Part shown: positions 11,825 through 25,800 of the stretch, piece by piece
Position numbering within the stretch: the first letter of the stretch is position 1
Layout of the letters: the number at the start of each line of letters is the position of its first letter
The notes under the pieces: generated by a model
Told to the model about the DNA's origin: nothing
Database searches by the model: none
The model's input: only the letters and a program-made list of their open reading frames with translations
Made by a program: the position numbers and the translations under genes
Assembly: GCF_000003605.2 (NCBI RefSeq)
Contig: NW_003156485.1
Span: 1-38,643 of the forward strand
Length of the DNA: 38,643 bases
Source of the DNA: Saccoglossus kowalevskii
Lineage: Eukaryota; Hemichordata; Enteropneusta; Harrimaniidae
Direction: 5' to 3'

Positions 11825-12932
11825 ATTAAGTGTATGCTCACAATTTTCCTCTCTTATTCAAAGTGTCAATGCATCATGCAGTTAATATACATGGTCTCAC
11901 ACTGCACACTTTTTCAGAGTATAAGTGGCCTCAGATTGCAGTATTATACCATTAAGTGTATGCTCCCAATTTTCCTCTCTTATTCAAAGTGTCAATGCAT
12001 CATACAGTTAATATACATGGTCTCACACTGCACACTTTTCAGAGTATAAGTGGCTTCAGATTGCACAGTTATACCATTAAGTGTATGCTCCCAATTTTCC
12101 TCTCTTACTCAAAGTGTCAATGCATCATGCAGTTAATATACATGGTCTTACAGTGCACACTTTTTCAGAGTATAAGTGGCTTCAGATTGCAGTGTTATAC
12201 CATTAAGTGTATGCTCCCAATTTTCCTCTCTTATTCAAAGTGTCAATGCATCATGCAGTTAATATACATGGTCTTACAGTGCACACTTTTTCAGAGTATA
12301 TGTGACTTCAGATTGCAGTGTTATACCATTAATTGTATGCTCCCAATTTTCCTCTCTTATTCAAAGTGTCAATGCATCATGCAGTTAGAGTGCATGGTCT
12401 CACACTGCACACTTTTTCAGAGTATATGTGGCTTCAGATTGCAGTGTTATACCATTAATTGTATGCTTCCAATTTTCCTCTCTTATTCAAAGTGTCAATG
12501 CATCATGCAGTTAATATACATGGTCTCACACTGAACACTTTTTCAGAGTATAAGTGGCCTCAGATTGCAGTGTTATACCATTAAATGTATGCTCCCAATT
12601 TTCCTCTCTTATTCAAAGTGTCAATGCATCATGCAGTTAATATACATGGTCTCACACTGAACACTTTTTCAGAGTATAAGTGGCCTCTGATTGCAGTGTT
12701 ATACCATTAAATGTATGCTCCCAATTTTCCTCTCTTATTCAAAGTGTCAATGCATCATGCAGTTAATATACATGGTCTCACACTGCACACTTTACAGAGT
12801 ATAAGTGGCCTCAGATAGCAGTGTTATACCATTAAGTGTATGCTCCCAATTTGTCTCTCTTACTCAAAGTGTCAATGCATCATGCAGTTAATATACATGG
12901 TCTTACAGTGCACACTTTTTCAGAGTATAAGT

Positions 12933-13099
12933 CATAAAGTGGCCTCAGATTGCAGTGTTATACCATTAAGTGTATGCTCCCAATTTTCCTCTTATTCAAA
13001 GTGTCAATGCATCATGCAGTTAATATACATGGTCTCACACTACACACTTTTTCAAAGTATAAGTCATAAAGTGGCCTCAGATTGCAGTGTTATACCATT
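12933..13099. repeat. Module with two 8-bp CATAAAGT insertions, copy 2
   Basis: I read it as identical to 8884-9050 over 167 bp, with insertions at 12933-12940 and 13065-13072 and the extra ATT at 13097-13099. Its left flank differs from copy 1: it is a CAATTTGTCTCTC monomer with GTCTTACAGTG, shared with copy 3. On the right it runs into a TTAGAGTGCA monomer with GCATAATGC, as copy 1 does, but that monomer is triplicated here. Confidence 0.92.
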
Positions 13100-13224
13100 A
13101 TTAAGTGTATGCTCCCAATTTTCCTCTCTTATTCAAAGTGTCAATGCATCATGCAGTTAATATACATGGTCTCACACTGCACACTTTTCAGAGTATAAGT
13201 GGCCTCAGATTGCAGTGTTATACC

Positions 13225-13599
13225 ATTAAGTGTATGCTCCCAATTTTCCTCTCTTATTCAAAGTGTCAATGCATAATGCAGTTAGAGTGCATGGTCTCAC
13301 ACTGCACACTTTTCAGAGTATAAGTGGCCTCAGATTGCAGTGTTATACCATTAAGTGTATGCTCCCAATTTTCCTCTCTTATTCAAAGTGTCAATGCATA
13401 ATGCAGTTAGAGTGCATGGTCTCACACTGCACACTTTTCAGAGTATAAGTGGCCTCAGATTGCAGTGTTATACCATTAAGTGTATGCTCCCAATTTTCCT
13501 CTCTTATTCAAAGTGTCAATGCATAATGCAGTTAGAGTGCATGGTCTCACACTGCACACTTTTCAGAGTATAAGTGACTTCAGATTGCAGTGTTATACC
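13225..13599. repeat. Triplet of 125-bp G monomers with GCATAATGC
   Basis: Three adjacent monomers share TGCATAATGCAG, the TTAGAGTGCA box and four T. The corresponding places after the other two CATAAAGT modules (9176 and 14372) have one such monomer each. The third copy has GTGACTTCAG and is followed by a CTCTCTCATTC monomer that matches the one after 9301. This reads as one monomer amplified to three after the larger block was copied. Confidence 0.88.
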
Positions 13600-14079
13600 A
13601 TTAAGTGTATGCTCCCAATTTTCCTCTCTCATTCAAAGTGTCAATGCATCATGCAGTTAATATACATGGTCTCACACTGCACACTTTTTCAGAGTATAAG
13701 TGGCCTCAGATTGCACTGTTATACCATTAAGTGTATGCTCCCAATTTTCCTCTCTTATTCAAAGTGTCAATGCATCATGCAGTTAATATACATGGTCTCA
13801 CACTGCACACTTTTCAGAGTATAAGTGGCTTCAGATTGCAGTGTTATACCATTAAGTGTATGCTCCCAATTTTCCTCTCTTACTCAAAGTGTCAATGCAT
13901 CATGCAGTTAATATACATGGTCTCACACTACACACTTTTTCAAAGTATAAGTGGCCTCAGATTGCAGTGTTATACCATTAAGTGTATGCTCCCAATTTGT
14001 CTCTCTTACTCAAAGTGTCAATGCATCATGCAGTTAATATACATGGTCTTACAGTGCACACTTTTTCACGAGTATAAGT

Positions 14080-14246
14080 CATAAAGTGGCCTCAGATTGC
14101 AGTGTTATACCATTAAGTGTATGCTCCCAATTTTCCTCTTATTCAAAGTGTCAATGCATCATGCAGTTAATATACATGGTCTCACACTACACACTTTTTC
14201 AAAGTATAAGTCATAAAGTGGCCTCAGATTGCAGTGTTATACCATT
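14080..14246. repeat. Module with two 8-bp CATAAAGT insertions, copy 3
   Basis: The insertions are at 14080-14087 and 14212-14219, with the extra ATT at 14244-14246; I see no difference from the other two copies. It lies 1,147 bp after copy 2 and shares its left-flank monomer (CAATTTGTCTCTC near 13993), apart from a single-base gain there (TTTCACGAGTAT). The right flank has one GCATAATGC monomer, against three after copy 2. Confidence 0.92.
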
Positions 14247-17060
14247 ATTAAGTGTATGCTCCCAATTTTCCTCTCTTATTCAAAGTGTCAATGCATCATG
14301 CAGTTAATATACATGGTCTCACACTGCACACTTTTCAGAGTATAAGTGGCCTCAGATTGCAGTGTTATACCATTAAGTGTATGCTCCCAATTTTCCTCTC
14401 TTATTCAAAGTGTCAATGCATAATGCAGTTAGAGTGCATGGTCTCACACTGCACACTTTTCAGAGTATAAGTGGCCTCAGATTGCAGTGTTATACCATTA
14501 AGTGTATGCTCCCAATTTTCCTCTCTTATTCAAAGTGTCAATGCATCATGCAGTTAATATACATGGTCTCACACTGCACACTTTTTCAGAGTATAAGTGG
14601 CCTCAGATTGCAGTGTTATACCATTAAGTGTATGCTCCCAATTTTCCTCTCTTATTCAAAGTGTCAATGCATCATGCAGTTAATATACATGGTCTCACAC
14701 TGCACACTTTTTCAGAGTATAAGTGGCTTCAGACTGCAGTGTTATACCATTAAGTGTATGCTCCCAATTTTCCTCTCTTATTCAAAGTGTCAATGCATCA
14801 TGCAGTTAGAGTGCATGGTCTCACACTGCACACTTTTTCAGAGTATAAGTGGCTTCAGACTGCAGTGTTATACCATTAAGTGTATGCTCCCAATTTTCCT
14901 CTCTTATTCAAAGTGTCAATGCATCATGCAGTTAGAGTGCATGGTCTCACACTGCACACTTTTTCAGAGTATAAGTGGCTTCAGATTGCAGTGTTATACC
15001 ATTAAGTGTATGCTCCCAATTTTCCTCTCTTATTCAAAGTGTCAATGCATCATGCAGTTAGAGTGCATGGACTCACACTGCATACTTTTTCAGAGTATAA
15101 GTGGCTTCAGATTGCAGTGTTATACCATTAAGTGAATGCTTAAATTTTCCTCTCTTATTCAAAGTGTCAATGCATCATGCAGTTAATATACATGGTCTCA
15201 CACTGCACACTTTTTCAGAGTATATGTGGCTTCAGATTGCAGTGTTATACCATTAAGTGTATGCTCCCAATTTTTCTCTCTTATTCAAAGTGTCAATGCA
15301 TCATGCAGTTCATGTGCATGGTCTCACACTGCACACTTTTTCAGAGTGTAAGTGGCTTCAGATTGCACTGTTATACCATTAAGTGTATGCTCCCAATTTT
15401 CTTCTCTTATTCAAAGTGTCAATGCATCATGCAGTTAATATACATGGTCTCACACTGCACACTTTTCAGAGTATAAGTGGCTTCAGATTGCAGTGTTATA
15501 CCATTAAGTGTATGCTCCCAATTTTCCTCTCTTATTCAAAGTGTCAATGCATCATGCAGTTAGAGTGCATGGTCTCACACTGCACACTTTTCAGAGTATA
15601 AGTGGCCTCAGATTGCAGTGTTATACCATTAAGTGTATGCTCCCAATTTTCCTCTTATTCAAAGTGTCAATGCATCATGCAGTTAATATACATGGTCTCA
15701 CACTGCACACTTTTTCATAGTATAAGTGGCCTCAGATTGCAGTGTTATACCATTAAGTGTATGCTTCCAATTTTCCTCTTATTCAAAGTGTCAATGCATC
15801 ATGCAGTTAATATACATGGTCTCACACTGCACACTTTTTCAGAGTATAAGTGGCTTCAGATTGCAGTGCTATACCATTAAGCGTATGCTTAAATTTTCCT
15901 CTCTTATTCAAAGTGTCAATGCATCATGCAGTTAATATACATGGTCTCACACTGCACACTTTTTCAGAGTATAAGTGGCCTCAGATTGCAGTGTTATACC
16001 ATTAAGTGTATGCTCCCAATTTTCCTCTCTTATTCAAAGTGTCAATGCATAATGCAGTTAATATACATGGTCTCACACTGCACACTTTCAGAGTATAAAG
16101 TGGCCTCAGATTGCAGCGTTATACCATTAAGTGTATGCTCCCAATTTCCCTCTCTTACTCAAAGTGTCAATGCATCATGCAGTTAATATACATGGTCTCA
16201 CACTGCACACTTTTCAGAGTATAAGTGGCCTCAGATTGCAGTGTTATACCATTAAGTGTATGCTCCCAATTTTCCTCTCTTATTCAAAGTGTCAATGCAT
16301 CATGCAGTTAATATACATGGTCTCACACTGCACACTTTTCAGAGTATAAGTGGCTTCAGATTGCAGTGTTATACCATTAAGTGTATGCTCCCAATTTTCC
16401 TCTCTTATTCAAAGTGTCAATGCATCATGCAGTTAATATACATGGTCTCACACTGCACACTTTTCAGAGTATAAGTGGCTTCAGATTGCACTGTTATACC
16501 ATTAAGTGTATGCTCCCAATTTTCCTCTCTTACTCAAAGTGTCAATGCATCATGCAGTTAATATACATGGTCTTACAGTGCACACTTTTTCAAAGTATAA
16601 GTGGCCTCAGACTGCAGTGTTATACCATTAAGTGTATGCTCCCAATTTTCCTCTCTTATTCAAAGTGTCAATGCATCATGCAGTTAATATACATGGTCTC
16701 ACACTGCACACTTTTCAGAGTATAAGTGGCTTCAGATTGCAGTGTTATACCATTAAGTGTATGCTCACAAATTCCCTCTCTTATTCAAAGTGTCAATGCA
16801 TAATGCAGTTAATATACATGGTCTCACACTGCACACTTTTCAGAGTATAAGTGGCCTCAGATTGCAGTGTTATACCATTAAGTGTATGCTCCCAATTTCC
16901 CTCTCTTACTCAAAGTGTCAATGCATCATGCAGTTAATATACATGGTCTCACACTGCACACTTTTCAGAGTATAAGTGGCCTCAGATTGCAGTGTTATAC
17001 CATTAAGTGTATGCTCCCAATTTTCCTCTCTTATTCAAAGTGTCAATGCATCATGCAGTT

Positions 17061-17073
17061 AATATATATACAT
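17061..17073. repeat. Short TA expansion in the variable box
   Basis: The type A box reads TTAATATATATACATGG instead of TTAATATACATGG, a gain of 4 bp. It looks like replication slippage in the TA run. I saw it nowhere else, so it has not spread. Confidence 0.8.
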
Positions 17074-18344
17074 GGTCTCACACTGCACACTTTTCAGAGT
17101 ATAAGTGGCTTCAGATTGCAGTGTTATACCATTAAGTGTATGCTCCCAATTTTCCTCTCTTATTCAAAGTGTCAATGCATCATGCAGTTAGAGTGCATGG
17201 TCTCACACTGCACACTTTTTCAGAGTATAAGTGGCTTTAGATTGCACTGTTATACCATTAAGTGTATGCTCCCAATTTTCCTCTTATTCAAAGTGTCAAT
17301 GTATCATGCAGTTAATATACATGGTCTCACACTGCACACTTTTTCAGAGTATAAGTGGCCTCAGATTGCACTGTTATACCATTAAGTGTATGCTCACAAT
17401 TTTCCTCTCTTATTCAAAGTGTCAATGCATCATGCAGTTAATATACATGGTCTCACACTGCACACTTTTCAGAGTATAAGTGGCTTCAGATTGCAGTGTT
17501 ATACCATTAAGTGTATGCTCACAATTTTCCTCTCTTACTCAAAGTGTCAATGCATCATGCAGTTAATATACATGGTCTTACAGTGCACACTTTTTCAGAG
17601 TATATGTGGCTTCAGATTGCAGTGTTATACCATTAATTGTATGCTCCCAATTTTCCTCTCTTAATCAAAGTGTCAATGCATCATGCAGTTAATATACATG
17701 GTCTCACACTGCACACTTTTCAGAGTATAAGTGGCTTCAGATTGCAGTGTTATACCATTAAGTGTATGCTCCCAATTTTCCTCTCTTATTCAAAGTGTCA
17801 ATGCATCATGCAGTTCATGTGCATGGTCTCACACTGCACACTTTTTCAGAGTATAAGTGGCCTCAGATTGCAGTGTTATACCATTAAGTGTATGCTCCCA
17901 ATTTTCCTCTCTTATTCAAAGTGTCAATGCATCATGCAGTTAGAGTGCATGGTCTCACACTGCACACTTTTTCAGAGTATAAGTGGCCTCAGATTGCAGT
18001 GTTATACCATTAAGTGTATGCTCCCAATTTTCCTCTCTTATTCAAAGTGTCAATGCATCATGCAGTTAATGTACATGGTCTCACACTGCACACTTTTCAG
18101 AGTATAAGTGGCTTCAGATTGCAGTGTTATACCATTAAGTGTATGCTCACAATTTTCCTCTCTTATTCAAAGTGTCAATGCATCATGCAGTTAGAGTGCA
18201 TGGTCTCACACTGCACACTTTTTCAGAGTATATGTGGCTTCAGATTGCAGTGTTATACCATTAATTGTATGCTCCCAATTTTCCTCTCTTATTCAAAGTG
18301 TCAATGCATCATGCAGTTAGAGTGCATGGTCTCACACTGCACAC

Positions 18345-18637
18345 TTTTCATAGTATAAGTGGCTTCAGATTGCACTGTTCTACCATTAAGTGTATGCTCC
18401 CAATTTTACTCTCTTATTCAAAGTGTCAGTGCATCATGCAGTTAATATACATGGTCTCACACTGCACACTTTTTCAGAGTATAAGTGGCTTCAGATTGCA
18501 GTGCTATACCATGAAGTGTATGCTCACAATTTTCCTCTCTTATTCAAAGTGTCAATGCATTATGCAGTTAGAGTGCATGGTCTCACACTGCACACTTTTT
18601 CAGAGTATAAGTGGCTTCAGATTGCAGTGTTATACCA
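18345..18637. repeat. Distant relic of the 2.1-kb block
   Basis: TTTCATAGTATAAG, CTGTTCTACC, TTTTACTCTC and GTCAGTGCATC occur here in the same order as at 2085-2180 and 2840-2935, followed by an A monomer ending CTATACCATGAAG as in 2252-2378. The box is TTAATATACA rather than TTATTATACA. The next monomer is TTAGAGTGCA rather than TTAGAGCTCA, so this is a diverged or recombined copy about 16 kb from the first. Confidence 0.78.
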
Positions 18638-20646
18638 TTAAGTGTATGCTTACAATTTTCCTCTTATTCAAAGTGTCAATGCATCATGCAGTTAATATAC
18701 ATGGTCTCACACTGCACACTTTTTTCAGAGTATAAGTGGCTTCAGATTGCAGTGTTATACCATTAAGTGTATGCTCACAATTTTCCTCTCTTATTCAAAG
18801 TGTCAATGCATCATGCAGTTAATATATATGGTCTCACACTGCACACTTTTTCAGAGTACAAGTGGCCTCAGATTGCAGTGTTATACCATTAAGTGTATGC
18901 TCCCAATTTTCCTCTTATTCAAAGTGTCAATGCATCATGCAGTTAATATACATGGTCTCACACTGCACACTTTTTCAGAGTATAAGTGGCTTCAGATTGC
19001 AGTGTTATACCATTAAGTGTATGCTCCCAATTTTCCTCTCTTATTCAAAGTGTCAATGAATCATGCAGTTAATATACATGGTCTCACACTGCACACTTTT
19101 CAGAGTATAAGTGGCTTCAGATTGCAGTGTTATACCATTAAGTGTATGCTCCCAATTATCCTCTCTTATTCAAAGTGTCAATGCATCATGCAGTTAATAT
19201 ACATGGTCTCACACTGCACACTTTTCAGAGTATAAGTGGCCTCAGATTGCAGCGTTATACCATTAAGTGTATGCTCCCAATTTTCCTCTCTTATTCAAAG
19301 TGTAAATGCATCATGCAGTTAATATACATGGTCTCACACTGCACACTTTTCAGAGTATAAGTGGCCTCAGATTGCAGCGTTATACCATTAAGTGTATGCT
19401 CCCAATTTTCCTCTCTTATTCAAAGTGTCAATGCATCATGCAGTTAATACACATGGTCTCACACTACACACTTTTTCAGAGTATAAGTGGCCTCAGATTG
19501 CAGTGCTATACCATTAAGTGTATGCTACCAATTTTCCTCTCTTATTCAAAGTGTCAATGCATCATACAGTTCATGTGCATGGTCTCACACTGTACACTTT
19601 TCAGAGTATAAGTGGCTTCAGATTGCAGTGTTATTATAAAACCATTAAGTGTATGCTCACAATTTTCCTCTCTTATTCAAAGTGTCAATGCATCATGCAG
19701 TTAATATACATGGTCTCACACTGCACACTTTATCAGAGTATAAGTGGCCTCATATTGCAGTGTTATACCATTAAGTGTATGCTCCCAATTTTCCTCTCTT
19801 ATTCAAAGTATCAATGCATCATGCAGTTAGAGTGCATGGTCTCACACTGCACACTTTTCAGAGTATAAGTGGCTTCAGATTGCAGTGTTATACCATTAAG
19901 TGTATGCTCCCAATTTTCCTCTCTTATTCAAAGTGTCAATGCATCATGCAGTTAATATACATGGTCTCACACTGCACACTTTTTCAGAGTATAAGTGGCC
20001 TCATATTGCAGTGTTATACCATTAAGTGTATGCTCCCAATTTTCCTCTCTTATTCAAAGTATCAATGCATCATGCAGTTAGAGTGCATGGTCTCACACTG
20101 CACACTTTTCAGAGTATAAGTGGCTTCAGATTGCAGTGTTATACCATTAAGTGTATGCTCCCAATTTTCCTCTCATATTCAAAGTGTCAATGCATCATGC
20201 AGTTCATGTGCATGGTCTCACACTGCACACTTTTCAGAGTATAAGTGGCTTCAGATTGCAGTGTTATACCATTAAGTGTATGCTCACAATTTTCCTCTCT
20301 TATTCAAAGCGTCAATGCATCATGCAGTTAATATACATGGTCTCACACTGCACACTTTTTCAGAGTATAAGTGGCTTCAGATTGCAGTTTTATACCATTA
20401 AGTGTATGCTCCCAATTTTCCTCTTATTCAAAGTGTCAATTCATCATGCAGTTAATATACATGGTCTCACACTGCACACTTTTTCAGAGTATAAGTGGCC
20501 TCAGATTGCAGTGTTATACCATTAAGTGTATGCTCCCAATTTTCCTCTCTTATTCAAAGTGTCAATGCATCATGCAGTTCATGTCCATGGTCTCACACTG
20601 CACACTTTTTCAGAGTATAAGTGGCTTCAGATTGCAGTGTTATACC

Positions 20647-21148
20647 ATTAAGTGTATGCTCCCAATTTTCCTCTCTTATTCAAAGTGTCAATGCATCATG
20701 CAGTTAATATACATGGTCTCACACTGCACACTTTTTCAGAGTATAAGTGGCTTCAGACTGCAGTGTTATACCATTAAGTGTATGCTCCCAATTTTCCTCT
20801 CTTATTCAAAGTGTCAATGCATCATGCAGTTAATATACATGGTCTCACACTGCACACTTTTTCAGAGTATAAGTGGCTTCAGATTGCAGTTTTATACCAT
20901 TAATTGTATGCTCCCAATTTTCCTCTCTTATTCAAAGTGTCAATGCATCATGCAGTTAATATACATGGTCTCACACTGCACACTTTTCAGAGAATAAGTG
21001 GCTTCAGACTGCACTGTTATACCATTAAGTGTATGCTCCCAATTTTCCTCTCTTATTCAAAGTGTCAATGCATCATGCAGTTAATATACATGGTCTCACA
21101 CTGCACACTTTTCAGAGTATAAGTGGCCTCAGATTGCAGTGTTATACC
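20647..21148. repeat. Four-monomer block, copy 1 of a pair 9,452 bp apart
   Basis: Four monomers in order: an A monomer ending TTCAGACTGCAGTG, an A monomer ending GCAGTTTTATACC with ATTAATTG after it, a 125-bp A monomer ending TTCAGACTGCACTG, and a 125-bp A monomer with GGCCTCAG. The same order recurs at 30099-30600. I noticed only a few differences, for example CAGAGAATAAG here against CAGAGTATAAG there. An H monomer follows in both places. Confidence 0.84.
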
Positions 21149-21839
21149 ATTAAGTGTATGCTCCCAATTTTCCTCTCTTATTCAAAGTGTCAATGCATCA
21201 TGCAGTTCATGTGCATGGTCTCACACTGCACACTTTTCAGAGTATAAGTGGCCTCAGATTGCAGTGTTATACCATTAAGTGTATGCTCCCAATTTTCCTC
21301 TCTTATTCAAAGTATCAATGCATCATGCAGTTAGAGTGCATGGTCTCACACTGCACACTTTTCAGAGTACAAGTGGCTTCAGATTGCAGTGTTATACCAT
21401 TAAGTGTATGCTCCCAATTTTCCTCTCATATTCAAAGTGTCAATGCATCATGCAGTTCATGTGCATGGTCTCACACTGCACACTTTTCAGAGTATAAGTG
21501 GCTTCAGATTGCAGTGTTATACCATTAAGTGTATGCTCCCAATTTTCCTCTCTTATTCAAAGTGTCAATGCATCATGCAGTTAATATACATGGTCTCACA
21601 CTGCACACTTTTTCAGAGTATAAGTGGCTTCAGATTGCAGTGTTATACCATTAAGTGTATGCTCCCAATTTTCCTCTCTTACTCAAAGTGTCAATGCATC
21701 ATGCAGTTCATGTGCATGGTCTCACACTGCACACTTTTCAGAGTATAAGTGGCTTCAGATTGCACTGTTATACCATTAAGTGTATGCTCCCAATTTTCCT
21801 CTCTTATTCAAAGTGTCAATGCATCATGCAGTTAATATA

Positions 21840-22541
21840 CATGGTCTCACACTGCACACTTTTCAGAGTATAAGTGGCTTCAGATTGCAGTGTTATAGCA
21901 TTAAGTGTATGCTCCCAATTTTCCTCTCTTATTCAAAGTGTCAATGCGTCATGCAGTTAATATACATGGTCTCACACTGCACACTTTTCAGAGTATAAGT
22001 GGCTTCAGATTGCACTGTTATACCATTAAGTGTATGCTCCCAATTTTCCTCTCTTACTCAAAGTGTCAATGCATCATGCAGTTAATATACATGGTCTTAC
22101 AGTGCACACTTTTTCAGAGTATATGTGGCTTCAGATTGCAGTGTTATACCATTAATTGTATGCTCCCAATTGTCCTCCCTTATTCAAAGTGTCAATGCAT
22201 CATGCAGTTAGAGTGCATGGTCTCACACTGCACATTTTTTCAGAGTATAAGTGGCCTCAGATTGCAGTGTTATACCATTAAGTGTATGCTCACAATTTTC
22301 CTCTCTTATTCAAAGTGTCAATGCATCATGCAGTTAATATACATGGTCTCACACTGCACACTTTTTCAGAGTACAAGTGGCCTCAGATTGCAGTGTTATA
22401 CCATTAAGTGTATGCTCCCAATTTTCCTCTTATTCAAAGTGTCAATGCATCATACAGTTAATATACATGGTCTCACACTGCACACTTTTTCAGAGTATAA
22501 GTGGCGTCAGATTGCAGTGTTATACCATTAAGTGTATGCTC
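21840..22541. repeat. 702-bp block identical to 27900-28601
   Basis: Comparing line by line, I found no difference over 702 bp at an offset of 6,060 bp. The block holds the module TTATAGCATTAAG, ATGCGTCATG, GTCTTACAGTG with TATATGTGG, AATTGTCCTCCC, CACATTTTTTCAG, GTACAAGTGG, a 124-bp monomer with CATACAG, and GGCGTCAG. Identity ends at TTAATATAC against TTAGAGTGC on the left and CTCAC against CTCCC on the right. Neighbouring monomers differ by several percent, so exact identity over 700 bp means recent copying, or an assembly duplicate. Confidence 0.9.
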
Positions 22542-22873
22542 ACAATTTTCCTCTCTTATTCAAAGTGTCAATGCATCATGCAGTTCATGTGCATGGTCTC
22601 ACACTGCACACTTTTCAGAGTATAAGTGGCTTCAGATTGCAGTGTTATACCATTAAGTGTATGCTCCCAATTTTCCTCTCTTATTCAAAGTGTCAATGCA
22701 TCATGCAGTTCATGTGCATGGTCTCACACTGCACACTTTTCAGAGTATAAGTGGCTTCAGATTGCACTGTTATACCATTAAGTGTATGCTCCCAATTTTC
22801 CTCTCTTATTCAAAGTGTCAATGCATCATGCAGTTCATGTGCATGGTCTCACACTGCACACTTTTTCAGAGTA

Positions 22874-22879
22874 CATGTA
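22874..22879. repeat. 6-bp CATGTA insertion shared with 28684-28689
   Basis: GAGTATAAG becomes GAGTACATGTATAAG in an H monomer. The only other occurrence is at 28684-28689, in the matching right flank of the 702-bp identical block, which supports common descent of those flanks although the spacing differs by two monomers. Confidence 0.85.
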
Positions 22880-25800
22880 TAAGTGGCCTCAGATTGCACT
22901 GTTATACCATTAAGTGTATGCTCACAATTTTCCTCTCTTATTCAAAGTGTCAATGCATCATGCAGTTAATATACATGGTCTCACACTGCACACTTTTTAA
23001 AAGTATAAGTGGCCTCAGATTGCAGTGTTATACCATTAAGTGTATGCTCCCAATTTTCCTCTCTTATTCAAAGTGTCAATGCATCATGCAGTTAATATAC
23101 ATGGTCTCACACTGCACACTTTTTCAGAGTATAAGTGGCTTCAGATTGCAGCGTTATACCTTTAAGTGTATGCTCCCAATTTTCCTCTCTTATTCAAAGT
23201 GTCAATGCATCATGCAGTTAATATACATGGTCTCACACTGCACACTTTTTCAGAGTATAAGTGGCTTCAGATTGCAGTGTTATACCATTAAGTGTATGCT
23301 CCCAATTTTCCTCTCTTATTCAAAGTGTCAATGCATCATGCAGTTAATATACATGGTCTCACACTACACACTTTTTCAAAGTATAAGTGGCCTCAGATTG
23401 CAGTGTTATACCATTATTAAGTGTATGCTCCCAATTTTCCTCTCTTATTCAAAGTGTCAATGCATCATGCAGTTAATACACATGGTCTCACACTGCACAC
23501 TTTTCAGAGTATAAGTGGCCTCAGATTGCAGTGTTATTATAAAACCATTAAGTGCATGCTTCCAATTTTCCTCTCTTATTCAAAGTGTCAATGCATCATG
23601 CAGTTCATGTGCATGGTCTTACACTGCACACTTTTCAGAATATAAGTGGCCTCAGATTGCAGTGCTATACCATTAAGTGTATGCTCCCAATTTTCCTCTC
23701 TTATTCAAAGTGTCAATGCATCATGCAGTTAATATACATGGTCTCACACTGCACAATTTTCAGAGTATAAGTGGCTTCAGATTGCAGTGTTATTATAAAA
23801 CCATTAAGTGTATGCTCACAATTTTCCTCTCTTATTTAAAGTGTCAATGCATCATGCAGTTCATGTGCATGGTCTCACACTGCACACTTTTCAGAGTATA
23901 AGTGGCCTCAGATTGCAGTGTTATACCATTAAGTGTATGCTCCCAATTTTCCTCTCTTATTCAAAGTGTCAATGCATCATGCAGTTAATATACATGGTCT
24001 CACACTGCACACTTTTTCAGAGTATAAGTGGCTTCAGATTGCAGTGTTATACCATTAAGTGTATGCTCCCAATTATCCTCTCTTATTCAAAGTGTCAATG
24101 CATCATGCAGTTAATATACATGGTCTCACACTGCACACTTTTTCAGAGTATAAGTGGCTTCAGATTGCAGTGTTATACCATTAAGTGTATGCTCCCAATT
24201 TTCCTCTCTTATTCAAAGTGTCAATGCATCATGCAGTTAATATACATGGTCTCACACTGCACACTTTTCAGAGTATAAGTGGCTTCAGATTGCAGTGTTA
24301 TACCATTAAGTGTATGCTCCCAATTTTCCTCTCTTATTCAAAGTGTCAATGCATCATGCAGTTAATATACATGGTCTCACACTGCACACTTTTTCATAGT
24401 ATAAGTGGCTTCAGATTGCAGTGTTATACCATTAAGTGTATGCTCCCAATTTTCCTCTCTTATTCAAAGTGTCAATGCATCATGCAGTTAATATACATGG
24501 TCTCACACTGCACACTTTTTCAGAGTATAAGTGGCTTCAGATTGCAGTGTTATACCATTAAGTGTATGCTCCCAAATTTCCTCTCTTATTCAAAGTGTCA
24601 ATGCCTCATGCAGTTCATGTGCATGGTCTCACACTGCACACTTTTTCAGAGTATAAGTGGCTTCAGATTGCAGTGTTATTATAAAACCATTAAGTGTATG
24701 CTCACAATTTTCCTCTCTTATTCAAAGTGTCAATGCATCATGCAGTTCATGTGCATGGTCTCACACTGCACACTTTTCAGAGTATAAGTGGCTTCAGATT
24801 GCAGTGTTATACCATTAAGTGTATGCTCCCAATTTTCCTCTCTTATTCAAAGTGTCAATGCATCATGCAGTTCATGTGCATGGTCTCACACTGCACACTT
24901 TTCAGAGTATAAGTGGCTTCAGATTGCAGTGTTATACCATTAAGTGTATGCTCCCAATTTTCCTCTCTTATTCAAAGTGTCAATGCATCATGCAGTTAGA
25001 GTGCATGGTCTCACACTGCACACTTTTTCAGAGTATAAGTGGCTTCAGACTGCACTGTTAAACCATTAAGTGTATGCTCCCAATTTTCCTCTTATTCAAA
25101 GTGTCAATGCATCATGCAGTTAATATACATGGTCTCACACTGCACACTTTTTCAGAGTATAAGTGGCCTCAGATTGCAGTATTATACCATTAAGTGTATG
25201 CTCCCAATTTTCCTCTCTTATTCAAAGTGTCAATGCATCATGCAGTTAGTATACATGGTCTCACACTGCACACTTTTTCAGAGTATAAGTGGCTTCAGAT
25301 TGCAGTGTTATACCATTAAGTGTATGCTCACAATTTTCCTCTTTTATTCAAAGTGTCAATGCATCATGCAGTTAATATACATGGTCTCACACTGCACACT
25401 TTTTCAGAGTATAAGTGGCTTCAGATTGCAGTGTTATACCATTAAGTGTATGCTCACAATTTTCCTCTCTTATTCAAAGTGTCAATGCATCATGCAGTTA
25501 ATATACATGGTCTCACACTGCACACTTTTTCAGAGTATAAGTGGCTTCAGATTGCAGTGTTATACCATTAAGTGTATGCTCCCAATTTTCCTCTCTTATT
25601 CAAAGTGTCAATGCATCATGCAGTTCATGTGCATGGTCTCACACTGCACACTTTTCAGAGTATAAGTGGCCTCAGATTGCAGTGTTATACCATTAAGTGT
25701 ATGCTCCCAATTTTCCTCTCTTATTCAAAGTGTCAATGCATCATGCAGTTAATATACATGGTCTCACACTGCACACTTTTTCAGAGTATAAGTGGCTTCA

